DNA from: an uncultured Saprospiraceae bacterium
Lineage (GTDB): Bacteria; Bacteroidota; Bacteroidia; Chitinophagales; Saprospiraceae
Assembly (NCBI GenBank): GCA_937997635.1
Contig: CALLFA010000110.1
Coordinates: forward strand, 1 to 55,425
Direction of reading: 5' to 3'
DNA: 55,425 nt
The number at the start of each line of letters is the position of its first letter. Position 1 is the first letter of the stretch. The notes below the pieces were generated by a model. It was not told the DNA's origin, searched no databases, and saw only the letters and a list, made by a program, of their open reading frames with translations. This document shows, one piece after another, positions 17,592 through 26,471 of the stretch. The translations under genes and the position numbers were made by a program.

Positions 17592-17599
17592 TATATTTG
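17592..17599 (+). promoter_or_regulatory. Bacteroidota-type promoter -7 element
   Basis: TATATTTG matches the Bacteroidota -7 consensus TAnnTTTG and lies 40 bp upstream of the IPTL-CTERM gene start. A clear -33 TTTG element is not evident; only TTACTT lies at roughly the right distance. Confidence 0.45.
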
Positions 17600-17639
17600 G
17601 ATTCAATTTTAATTTAAACAAGAAACAAATCAACTTACT

Positions 17640-18653
17640 ATGAAGAATTTTTACAACTGCTTACTTATTATAATGTGCATATTGAGTGCTCAGCTTTGTT
17701 CATATGCTCAGTGTACACAAGGCCCTTTTGCTGTCGATCCAGCTTCGGCTAGTATTTTGCCTTGCTCACCAGGTACAACAGACCCATGCTTCCCATTCAC
17801 ATCCCGTCAGGAATTTCAAATAAGTGTACCAGCCGGTATGCAGGTTTGTTATGAGATTCCAAATGATGAAATTCGTTTTTCTATGTGCAATACAACTCAA
17901 GACGATACCTTTATAACCATTTTTGATGCATTTGGAGATGTAATAAGTTCGAGTGATAATGTTTGTGGCTTACAACCAAGTCTTACACTAAATACAACTC
18001 TTGGAGATATAATCTGTATACAAGTAGAATCAGTAACTGGAGGAATTTGTGATGGGACAGCATCAATGAGTTCTAGTTATAATGTAGATATTACCTGTAT
18101 TTCCAATTATGTACAAGAATTTAATGATGCCATTACGTGCCAAAACGTTGGGTTTAATGAAATACAAACTTTCACTTCTGAGACTGGATTAAGTTTTTCA
18201 GACATAGATCCAAATCCTTATGTATTTAATGTAGGAACTGATCCTGAGCTTTACACAACTGGTTCGATAACAATCTGTACACAAGGTGATTTTACTAATG
18301 ATGAGGAAATATGGGAACTATTAGATGAGAATGGAAATTGTTTTGGTGGTATTGGTGGAATTCCTGATGCTGGTTGTGATAATGGCCCATTTTGTACATC
18401 TATTAATTTTGATGCATCTGAAGTTGCCGATTTGGTTGCAGATGGTATGGTTTCCTTTGCAGTGATTGCTCAGGACGATATTAATACTAACTGCGATTCT
18501 GTCTTTGTATCTTTGGAATTAAACCTATGCAGCATGCCTCCAATACCGACAATGGGTGAATGGGGATTACTCTGTCTTGGGCTTATTCTATTGTGCATTA
18601 GCATTGTTGCTATTAAACAAAGACATGTTGTATTGATAAATAAGGAGCTGTAG
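17640..18653 (+). CDS. Secreted IPTL-CTERM sorting-domain protein
   Basis: A 337-aa protein with an N-terminal signal peptide (MKNFYNCLLIIMCILSAQLC...YAQ). The body is a Cys-rich beta-sandwich-like extracellular region. The C-terminus reads IPTMGEWGLLCLGLILLCI, then a basic end (IKQRH). This is the IPTL-CTERM tripartite signal (motif, membrane helix, basic residues) thought to be processed by an exosortase-type enzyme. No exosortase gene lies in this window. A good -7 promoter element precedes it. The function of the body is unknown. Confidence 0.85.
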   Translation: MKNFYNCLLIIMCILSAQLCSYAQCTQGPFAVDPASASILPCSPGTTDPCFPFTSRQEFQISVPAGMQVCYEIPNDEIRFSMCNTTQDDTFITIFDAFGDVISSSDNVCGLQPSLTLNTTLGDIICIQVESVTGGICDGTASMSSSYNVDITCISNYVQEFNDAITCQNVGFNEIQTFTSETGLSFSDIDPNPYVFNVGTDPELYTTGSITICTQGDFTNDEEIWELLDENGNCFGGIGGIPDAGCDNGPFCTSINFDASEVADLVADGMVSFAVIAQDDINTNCDSVFVSLELNLCSMPPIPTMGEWGLLCLGLILLCISIVAIKQRHVVLINKEL

Positions 18654-18707
18654 GACTTACATTCAGTCTCGGAAATATTGCATGTCATCAAAGAATTAGA
18701 TATTCCT

Positions 18708-19352
18708 ATGAAAGAACATGTTGCATTCAGAAAGTGTGTCCCAGAAGATGTGCAAGATGTGGTCCCCTTAATCTATTCATCAGGGCCCGCAGCTTTTTCA
18801 TTTGTCTTTACCAATAAAACCAAATCAGCAACAGATTTTCTAGAATATGCTTTTCGACAGAAGGGTGGTGAGTTTAGTTATGACAATCATTATGTGCTTT
18901 TGTTAGATGATCAGATTGTTGGTGCAGGTTCCGTGTTCGACAGCAAACGCGCCAAAGGATTTGCGACATCTGATGGCTTCAACATCATCAAATTCTATGG
19001 GTTACAGTCTTTAGCTGTATTGCGGAATGGTTTGAGAACGGAGAAGGTCATTCAAATACCAAAAACTAATGAAATCAGTATCGCACATTTGGGGATCAAA
19101 CCTGAATTAAGAGGGCAGGGGCTTGGTACTCAGTTGATAGACTTTTTAATGAAGGAATCTCATGCTGGTCAGGATGAAGTTTTTGTCTTGGACGTGTCAG
19201 AAGAAAATCCTAAAGCAAAATCGCTATATGAAAAATTGGGTTTTAAAGTAACAAAGGTCGAAGAGTCCACAATGAAAAATTACTATGGACATGTTGCCAA
19301 TCATTTTCGAATGGCGTTTAATGGAAAGAGAATTCGATATGATCTTAGTTGA
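18708..19352 (+). CDS. GNAT-family N-acetyltransferase
   Basis: A 214-aa protein from the ATG at 18708, chosen over an upstream GTG/ATG-like extension because MKEHVAFRKCVPEDV gives the usual GNAT first strand. IAHLGIKPELRGQGLGTQLID (about 134-154) contains the acetyl-CoA pyrophosphate loop (R-x2-G-x-G). ENPKAKSLYEKLGFKV follows as the typical Asn/Tyr motif. The substrate is unknown. It is convergent with the giant adhesin gene, with a strong bidirectional terminator between them. Confidence 0.85.
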   Translation: MKEHVAFRKCVPEDVQDVVPLIYSSGPAAFSFVFTNKTKSATDFLEYAFRQKGGEFSYDNHYVLLLDDQIVGAGSVFDSKRAKGFATSDGFNIIKFYGLQSLAVLRNGLRTEKVIQIPKTNEISIAHLGIKPELRGQGLGTQLIDFLMKESHAGQDEVFVLDVSEENPKAKSLYEKLGFKVTKVEESTMKNYYGHVANHFRMAFNGKRIRYDLS

Positions 19353-19359
19353 ACGTGCC

Positions 19360-19382
19360 AGCCTGCCGTAGGCAGGCAGGCT
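19360..19382. repeat. GC-rich palindromic repeat
   Basis: AGCCTGCC / GGCAGGCT form an 8-bp stem around GTAGGCA. It stands out in an AT-rich spacer. A related TGCCTGCCTAC block occurs inside the protease gene near 12309. Confidence 0.6.
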
Positions 19383-19433
19383 TGATACTTGAACTTGAAT
19401 TTACCACTTGAACTTGAATATACTTGAGCACAA

Positions 19434-19465
19434 AAAAAGCCCATGGCATCAACCACAGGCTTTTT
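19434..19465. terminator. Bidirectional terminator between convergent genes
   Basis: AAAAAGCC-ca-TGG-catcaa-CCA-ca-GGCTTTTT folds into an interrupted stem with A and T tracts on both sides. It lies between the GNAT gene and the 3' end of the adhesin gene. Confidence 0.8.
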
Positions 19466-19493
19466 CAACTATTTCTATTCTATGTATTTTCTC

Positions 19494-22400
19494 TTATCTC
19501 AAAATGGATACGTTGCCTTGGTCTTGGAAAGTTTCTCCATTTGTACATGTTGCCATCAACCAATAACCGTAGGCATCTGATGGTAATTCATCTCCAGTGT
19601 TTTGCCATCTGCCATTCCAGCCTTCATCTATGTTTTGTGTTCGGAACACTTCACGGCCCCAACGATCGAAAATCGTAAACTCAAGTGTTTGAATGGCATT
19701 GCTTCTAACAAATAAGACATCATTGACGCCATCACTATTTGGAGAGAATGAATTTGGTAAAAAGATACCAGCACCATCGCAAGAAGCTGGTGTGACGGTT
19801 ACTGTTGTCATATCAGTAGCCGTACAACCAAACATATCCGTTACTGTGACTGCGAAATCAGTGGTCTCCATCAACGTTACATCAAAGTCACCATTTGTTT
19901 CTCCAGTATTCCAAATAAATATAGGACCATCAACATTCGTTTGTGCAGTTACTGTCACATCTTCTCCTTGATTGATACCGTCAGCAGGATCAGTGACGAT
20001 TGTGACTGATGGGTCAGAAACAATTATTGGAATCGTAACCGTCATTTCACAACCGATGGTATTATTTAGTACTCTCAGTGTTAATTCCTTACTTGTCGTA
20101 GCATTGATCACAGGGTTTGGCGTATCGCCACCTGACACTATACAGTCGTCTGGCGCCCATTCAAAAACAAGATCATCAGTGCTATCTACAGTTACAGAGA
20201 TTGGTGTATCATCTCCTGCGCAAAATCCTTCTGGTATACCTTGACCTTCACCTACTAGGACAGTAACTCCTATCGGACAGTTATCATTTGGATCTAAAGG
20301 ATCAGTACCATTCTCACATTCAGTGGCATTATCAACACCATCTCCATCACAATCTAAGCCACCTAAAGTACTACCTGGATTATCCATCAACAATTGACAG
20401 ATATCGACTCCCTCACCAATAGCATCGCATTCGTCAGAAGGATCATTTGGATCTGTACCAATTTCGCATTCTGTCATATTATCTATTCCACCATTATCAC
20501 AATCTAGTGGTCCAAGCGGACTGTCTGGATCGGCAACTAGAATCGCACATATGTCAATCATCTCTCCATCAGGAATGTCACATCCATCAGCTGGATCACT
20601 GCCTCTTTCACATTCATCTGCATTAGTAAATCCATCTCCATCACAATCTAGATCACCGAGTGTGCTATTAGGATTTTCAGCGAGCAAAGCACATATGTCT
20701 ACTGAATCGTCAAATGCAGATAAGCATTCATCAGTAGGATCGAGTGGATCTCCACCATTGTCACATTCAGTAGCGTTATCTATACCTCCATTATCACAAT
20801 CAAACATGCCTAATGGGCTGTCTGGATCAGCTGCAAGTATGGCACATATATCAATCATTTCTCCATCAGGTATGTCGCAACCATCAGAAGGATTACTGCC
20901 TCTGTCACACTCATCTTGATTGGAAAATGTATCACCGTCACAATCAGAACCTGCAATTGGATTGTCTGGGTCTGCAGCGATTAATGCACAAATGTCAACC
21001 ATTTCATTAAGTGCAGCTTCGCAGTCGTCAGCTGGATCTATTGGGTTGGTGCCTGCATCACATTCTGTCTGATTATCGATACCACCGTTGTCACAGTCTT
21101 GTGTTGCCAATGGACTATTTGGATCAGCAGCTAATATGGCACAGATATCAACCATGCCTGCAACAGCAGCTTCACAATCATCAGATGGATCATTAGGGTC
21201 TGTACCATTTTCACATTCGGTTGCATTGTCAATCCCACCATTATCACAATCAAATTGACCTAATGGACTGTCTGGATCAGCAGCAAGTATGGCACAAATA
21301 TCAATGGATTCTCCAGCAGGAATACTACATCCATCAGTCGGATCACTACCTCTATTACATTCATCAATATTAGAGAATGTATCGCCATCACAGTCTTGGT
21401 TGACTAGTGGGCTGTCTGGGTCAGCGGCTATGATTGCACAGATATCAAGCATTCCATTTATAGCTGCTTGGCAATCATCAGATGGATCATTTGGATTGGT
21501 TCCAGCCAAACATTCATCAGCATTGCTGATACCACCATTGTCACAATCAAACAGACCAAGTGGGCTATTCGGATCAGCAGCTAATAGGGCACAGATATTT
21601 ATAGTCTCGCCCGCAGGGAAATCACATCCGTCTGTTGGATCACTACCTCTGTTACATTCATCTATATTGCTAAAGCCATCTCCGTCACAATCTTCATTTG
21701 CGAGATCACTGTTTGGGTTATTTGCTAAAAAATCGCAAAGATCAGCGGTGCCATTAAGGAACCCAGCACAATCACGTGCGTCGTCATTGGGGTCATTAGG
21801 ATCAGTTCCATTTTCGCATTCTGTTGCGTTATCTACTCCTCCATTGTCACAGTCAAACATACCCAGCGGGCTATTTGGATTTAGGGCCAATAGTGCACAA
21901 ATATCTAAGCTCTCGCCTTCAGGTATACTACATCCATCAATCGGATCACTTCCTCTGTTACATTCATCTGCATTGCCAAAGCCATCACCATCACAATCTT
22001 GATTGGCAAGAGGGCTATTTGGATCAGCAGCTAGAATGGCGCATATATCTACCATTTGATTAACAGCAGCTTGACAGTCATCACCTGGGTCATTTGGATT
22101 GGTTCCGGCCAAGCATTCGTCTGCATTACTAATGCCGCCATTGTCACAATCAAATGCGCCTAACGGGCTGTTCGGATCTGCAGATAATATTGCACAGATG
22201 TCAATGGATTCTCCAGCAGGAAAATCACATCCATTTGAAGGATCACTGCCTCTACTACATTCATCAAAATTTGAAAACCCGTCACCATCACAATCCAATC
22301 CAGCTAATTCACTATTCGGATTTGCTCTAAGCAATTCACAAATATCTAAGTTAGCAGCCGCTATCGCTATACAAGCGTCTAACGGATTGAGAGGGTCTGT

Positions 22401-25400
22401 GCCATTGTTGCATTCTATGCCGTTGCTTACACCATCGTTGTCACAGTCAGCACCAGCAATTGTATTGTCAGGATCTGCTGCAAGTATTGCACAGATGTCA
22501 ACATTGTTGTCTATGATTCCTTGGCAATCGTCTGAAGGGTCATTAGGATCAGTACCATTCATACACTCTGTGGCATTGTCTGCACCACCTCCATCACAAT
22601 CAAATTGCCCAAGCGGACTATCTGGATTAGCAGCAAGTATGGCACATATATCTATTGATTCTCCAGCAGGGAAATCACAACCATCGGTTGGATTACTGCC
22701 TCTGTTGCATTCGTCTATATTGCTAAAGCCATCGCCATCACAATCTTGATTGGCAAGTGGACTATTTGGATTAGCTGCTAATATGGCGCAGATATCTACC
22801 ATTTGATCAACTGCAGCTTCGCAGTCATCGCTTGGGTCATTTGGGTTAGTTCCAGCCAAACATTCATCTGCATTATTGACACCACCACCATCACAATCAA
22901 ACATACCTAGAGGACTGTTAGGGTCAGCTGCTAATATTGCACAGATATCGATAGATTCTCCAGCAGGGAAATCACATCCGTCAGAAGGATTGCTGCCTCT
23001 ATTGCATTCATCTAAATTGCTAAATCCATCGCCATCACAATCAAGACTGCCAAGTGGGCTATCAGGATCAGCGGCTAATGTTGCACATATGTCTACGCCT
23101 GAAGCTATAATACTTATACATGCATCTGAAGGATCAAGTGGGTCTGATCCAGCATTGCATTCATCACCATTACTAATTCCATCATTATCACAGTCTGCAT
23201 TAGCAATTGTATTGTCTGGATCTTCAGCTAGAATGGCACAAATATCAAGATTGTTGTCAATAATGGCTTGACAATCATCGTCAGGATTATTCGGATCTGT
23301 ACCTAGTTCACATTCTGTAGCATTATCTAAACCACCACCGTCACAATCAAATTGCCCAAGCGGACTATCTGGATTAGCAGCAAGTATGGCACATATATCT
23401 AATGTCTCACCAGCTGGAACACTACATCCGTCTGTTGGATTACTGCCTCTGTTACATTCATCTATATTGCTAAAGCCATCGCCATCACAATCTTGATTGG
23501 CAAGCGGACTATTTGGATTAGCTGCTAATATGGCGCAGATATCCACCATTTGATCAACTGCAGCTTCGCAGTCATCGCTTGAGTCATTAGGGTTAGTTCC
23601 AGCCAAACATTCATCTGCATTATTGACACCACCACCATCACAATCAAACATACCAAGAGGACTGTTAGGGTCAGCTGCTAATATTGCACAGATATCGACA
23701 GATTCTCCAGCTGGCAAACTACATCCATCAGAAGGGTCACTACCTCTGCTGCATTCATCTAAATTGGAGAAGCCATCACCATCACAATCTAAGTCAGCGA
23801 GTTCACTATTCGGATTTGCTCTAAGTATTTCGCATATGTCCAAGCCTTCTGCAGCTATTGCGATACATGCATCCAATGGATTAAGTGGGTCTGTGCCGCT
23901 ATTGCATTCTAAGCCATTACTGACGCCATCATTATCACAGTCAGCACCAGCAATTGTATTATCGGGATCTGCTGCAAGTATTGCACAGATATCTACATTG
24001 TTGTCTATGATGCCTTGGCAGTCATCTGAAGGATCACTTGGATTAGTGCCGTTCATACATTCTGTGGCATTGTCTGCACCACCGCCATCACAATCAAACA
24101 AGCCCAGTGGGCTGTCAGGATTTGCCGCTAGAATAGCGCAGATATCTATCGTTTCGCCATCGGGTAAATCGCATCCGTCATTTGGATTACTGCCACGATT
24201 ACATTCATCTATATTTGTAAAACCATCACCGTCGCAATCTAAATTAGCGAGTGGGCTATTTGGATTATCAGCCAGAATTTCACAAATATCAACACCTCCT
24301 GCAATGATTGCGACACAGTCATCATCTGGATTGTTTGGGTCAGTACCATTGTTACATTCAGTAAGGTTATCTGCACCACCACCGTCACAATCAGCCAAAC
24401 CAAGTGGGTTTGAAGGATCTTCTGCAAGTATCGCACAGATATCATCATCTGGACCTAGAGTGGCACATGGATTAATACTTGAACATGTATATGTGGTCCT
24501 AATTTCGAAAATACAACCAGATTCAGTAGTGTAGAAAAAACTAACTGATATTGTTTCATTAAGTGTTGTGCTGTATGATATATCATCACCAAATTCTCTA
24601 ATCTCACCTTGAGAAGGAGATGTTATGACCCATTCTTTTTGGACAATAGGATCATTACTAGGAGTTGATGTCGGATTATCAAAGTAGTTGGTAATGACAT
24701 CATCAAAATTGAAGAATGTGACTGAACATCCAAGGTCACTTGCTTCTTCTGTTAGTTCTATCATGCCCGATGGACGAATGATTCTTTCCACCTCAGCAGT
24801 ACAGCCATTTTCAAAGACAACAGTCAACCCAACCCAGAAGGTATTTGTGAAATTCACATCTACCTCAAATGTTGGTTCAGTCGTACTGACTTCTGTTTCA
24901 CCGTTGGTAAGAAACCAATCGTAGGAAACTATAGGACTTTCAGTTGTCACGTTTATTTGTTCTGCCGATAAAAGAATGGTTGCAGAATTGGTGCCGTCTG
25001 CGCCACAACTCACTAAATCAACATTGAAGTCTATTAAGTTTGCATTGAAATCACGGACTGTTGTTTCAACACAACCGGTTGCTGTGGTCGCTGTTAATTC
25101 AGCTTGAACTCTTGTATCTCTTTCTACAACGATATCAACAAACTGAGAACTTGCTGACGTTTGTTGTCCACCAATGGATATCAACCAATTGCGATCTGTT
25201 CTATCCAATACTGGGTCTGAAAGTCTAATTGTGTAAATATTACCATCACAGGAGAGTACCGTTGACTGGATCTCATTGCTTTGTCCGTCTGAGATTGTGA
25301 CATTTCTATCTGAAATAGATTCACAACTGCCGTCTTCTCTGCTTGTCACTAATCTTACTTCATAATTACCAGCTTCCGCATAATCGAATACTGGGTTTGG

Positions 25401-26471
25401 ATCAGTAGATGTAAATGCTGGATCTGTAGATGGAAAATCAAAGAACCACATAAAGTTAGTGGCAGATGGTGTAAGATTAGTGAATTGTACATTGTTAGTG
25501 CTACATCCATCTTGAGAAATATCAAAATCACTGACTATTTCATCCTCACATCTGACAACATTATATTGAAATTCTCTTGATACTCTAGATAAGAGAACAC
25601 CATCTCTAAATTCTTCTACACATAAGCCGACTAGGTATTGACCAATCGCCTGTGGTGTTACTGTATACACTCCTGTTTCGCTATTGAAGTCAGCATCCAA
25701 GGGCCCTAAAGGATTGGTAGCCGAGAAACCGTTGATATACTCAACTGGTGTGTATGGAGGCCCTGCTGGAGGTTGTGGTCTAGGATCATCTATCGTTGCA
25801 CCAGTATTTGGCGTGCATGCGCTGTATACTAATTGATCTCCGTCTGCATCCGTTGCAGATCCATCAAATTCTAAGACACTTCCAACGCAGATAAAAATAT
25901 CAGGAGTTAAGACAAAAGCAGGACTTGAATTACAGACTTCTAAGGCTGCTTCTGTAAGTTCTATAGATAACGTTAAACCTGTTTCTAAGGGTTCTGCCAC
26001 ATTGAGTAAGGTCTCATTTCGACAACATCGTTGATAGGCGAGGACATATCCTTCCACACCCTGTGGCAGCTCAACAATCCCTTTGTATTCAGTAGAATGG
26101 ACACATATGGTATTTGATGAGGTAAAGCATATTTGTTGGATTTGATTCTGAAGGGTAACATCACCTTCAAATTCTAAAAACAATTCGCCATTATCCCCCA
26201 AACCGAATAATTGTCTACCATTGACATCAAAAATACCAACAGAAGCAGGATTATCAAAAGGTGCATTTTCTGCACCTAAATCACAATCTCTGTTGATCGT
26301 CAATGTAATTTCATACATATCATTGCCTAAGCAATTGTATCGCATGCTTCCACCGACAATATGGGTAGAAAATATTTGCTCCGTTATGCCCAGGGTACAT
26401 AAACACAAACAAAGGAAGAGTCTATAATCCCGTAGCATACGGTTAGATCTTAAGATACTAGACATAATCAT
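19494..26471 (-). CDS. Giant T9SS-exported adhesin with 28 Cys/Asp-rich repeats and gliding-type C-terminus
   Basis: A 2325-aa protein with a signal peptide near residues 12-36. About residues 37-330 form an N-terminal domain typical of large Bacteroidota surface proteins (STHIVGGSMRY start). PKD-like domains follow (YAEAGNYEVRL), to about 675. About residues 676-2070 are 28 repeats of 48-51 aa, each built on [DN]IC...DCD-x-[GD]G...EC-x(2)G-[ST]-[DN]P. The DxDxDG-type loops suggest calcium binding, and three or four Cys per unit suggest disulfides. Then come beta-sandwich modules and a final LPNSFSPNSDGVNDVLFV...FDRWG domain, the CHU_C / gliding motility-associated sorting domain (T9SS type B). 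The start overlaps the OmpA gene stop by 4 bp, and porP/sprF lies upstream, so the operon encodes the protein with its surface partner. Confidence 0.92.
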   Translation of the reverse strand: MIMSSILRSNRMLRDYRLFLCLCLCTLGITEQIFSTHIVGGSMRYNCLGNDMYEITLTINRDCDLGAENAPFDNPASVGIFDVNGRQLFGLGDNGELFLEFEGDVTLQNQIQQICFTSSNTICVHSTEYKGIVELPQGVEGYVLAYQRCCRNETLLNVAEPLETGLTLSIELTEAALEVCNSSPAFVLTPDIFICVGSVLEFDGSATDADGDQLVYSACTPNTGATIDDPRPQPPAGPPYTPVEYINGFSATNPLGPLDADFNSETGVYTVTPQAIGQYLVGLCVEEFRDGVLLSRVSREFQYNVVRCEDEIVSDFDISQDGCSTNNVQFTNLTPSATNFMWFFDFPSTDPAFTSTDPNPVFDYAEAGNYEVRLVTSREDGSCESISDRNVTISDGQSNEIQSTVLSCDGNIYTIRLSDPVLDRTDRNWLISIGGQQTSASSQFVDIVVERDTRVQAELTATTATGCVETTVRDFNANLIDFNVDLVSCGADGTNSATILLSAEQINVTTESPIVSYDWFLTNGETEVSTTEPTFEVDVNFTNTFWVGLTVVFENGCTAEVERIIRPSGMIELTEEASDLGCSVTFFNFDDVITNYFDNPTSTPSNDPIVQKEWVITSPSQGEIREFGDDISYSTTLNETISVSFFYTTESGCIFEIRTTYTCSSINPCATLGPDDDICAILAEDPSNPLGLADCDGGGADNLTECNNGTDPNNPDDDCVAIIAGGVDICEILADNPNSPLANLDCDGDGFTNIDECNRGSNPNDGCDLPDGETIDICAILAANPDSPLGLFDCDGGGADNATECMNGTNPSDPSDDCQGIIDNNVDICAILAADPDNTIAGADCDNDGVSNGLECNSGTDPLNPLDACIAIAAEGLDICEILRANPNSELADLDCDGDGFSNLDECSRGSDPSDGCSLPAGESVDICAILAADPNSPLGMFDCDGGGVNNADECLAGTNPNDSSDDCEAAVDQMVDICAILAANPNSPLANQDCDGDGFSNIDECNRGSNPTDGCSVPAGETLDICAILAANPDSPLGQFDCDGGGLDNATECELGTDPNNPDDDCQAIIDNNLDICAILAEDPDNTIANADCDNDGISNGDECNAGSDPLDPSDACISIIASGVDICATLAADPDSPLGSLDCDGDGFSNLDECNRGSNPSDGCDFPAGESIDICAILAADPNSPLGMFDCDGGGVNNADECLAGTNPNDPSDDCEAAVDQMVDICAILAANPNSPLANQDCDGDGFSNIDECNRGSNPTDGCDFPAGESIDICAILAANPDSPLGQFDCDGGGADNATECMNGTDPNDPSDDCQGIIDNNVDICAILAADPDNTIAGADCDNDGVSNGIECNNGTDPLNPLDACIAIAAANLDICELLRANPNSELAGLDCDGDGFSNFDECSRGSDPSNGCDFPAGESIDICAILSADPNSPLGAFDCDNGGISNADECLAGTNPNDPGDDCQAAVNQMVDICAILAADPNSPLANQDCDGDGFGNADECNRGSDPIDGCSIPEGESLDICALLALNPNSPLGMFDCDNGGVDNATECENGTDPNDPNDDARDCAGFLNGTADLCDFLANNPNSDLANEDCDGDGFSNIDECNRGSDPTDGCDFPAGETINICALLAADPNSPLGLFDCDNGGISNADECLAGTNPNDPSDDCQAAINGMLDICAIIAADPDSPLVNQDCDGDTFSNIDECNRGSDPTDGCSIPAGESIDICAILAADPDSPLGQFDCDNGGIDNATECENGTDPNDPSDDCEAAVAGMVDICAILAADPNSPLATQDCDNGGIDNQTECDAGTNPIDPADDCEAALNEMVDICALIAADPDNPIAGSDCDGDTFSNQDECDRGSNPSDGCDIPDGEMIDICAILAADPDSPLGMFDCDNGGIDNATECDNGGDPLDPTDECLSAFDDSVDICALLAENPNSTLGDLDCDGDGFTNADECERGSDPADGCDIPDGEMIDICAILVADPDSPLGPLDCDNGGIDNMTECEIGTDPNDPSDECDAIGEGVDICQLLMDNPGSTLGGLDCDGDGVDNATECENGTDPLDPNDNCPIGVTVLVGEGQGIPEGFCAGDDTPISVTVDSTDDLVFEWAPDDCIVSGGDTPNPVINATTSKELTLRVLNNTIGCEMTVTIPIIVSDPSVTIVTDPADGINQGEDVTVTAQTNVDGPIFIWNTGETNGDFDVTLMETTDFAVTVTDMFGCTATDMTTVTVTPASCDGAGIFLPNSFSPNSDGVNDVLFVRSNAIQTLEFTIFDRWGREVFRTQNIDEGWNGRWQNTGDELPSDAYGYWLMATCTNGETFQDQGNVSILR
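20270..24450 (-). repeat. Coding repeat array of 28 units with five-unit higher-order period
   Basis: About 150-bp coding units alternate a DCDGDGFSN form and a DCDGGG or DCDNGG form. Units 3-7, 8-12 and 13-17 line up as three copies of one five-unit block of about 750 bp: the QGIIDNNV-type junctions fall near 24000, 23250 and 22500. This indicates block duplication. Later units are more individual. Confidence 0.85.

Noticed and set aside
19693..24534. Several plus-strand frames rich in SPAGKSHPS and LLPLLHSS repeats
   Set aside because: They are antisense shadows of the adhesin repeat array. Their periodicity comes from the true minus-strand coding repeats.
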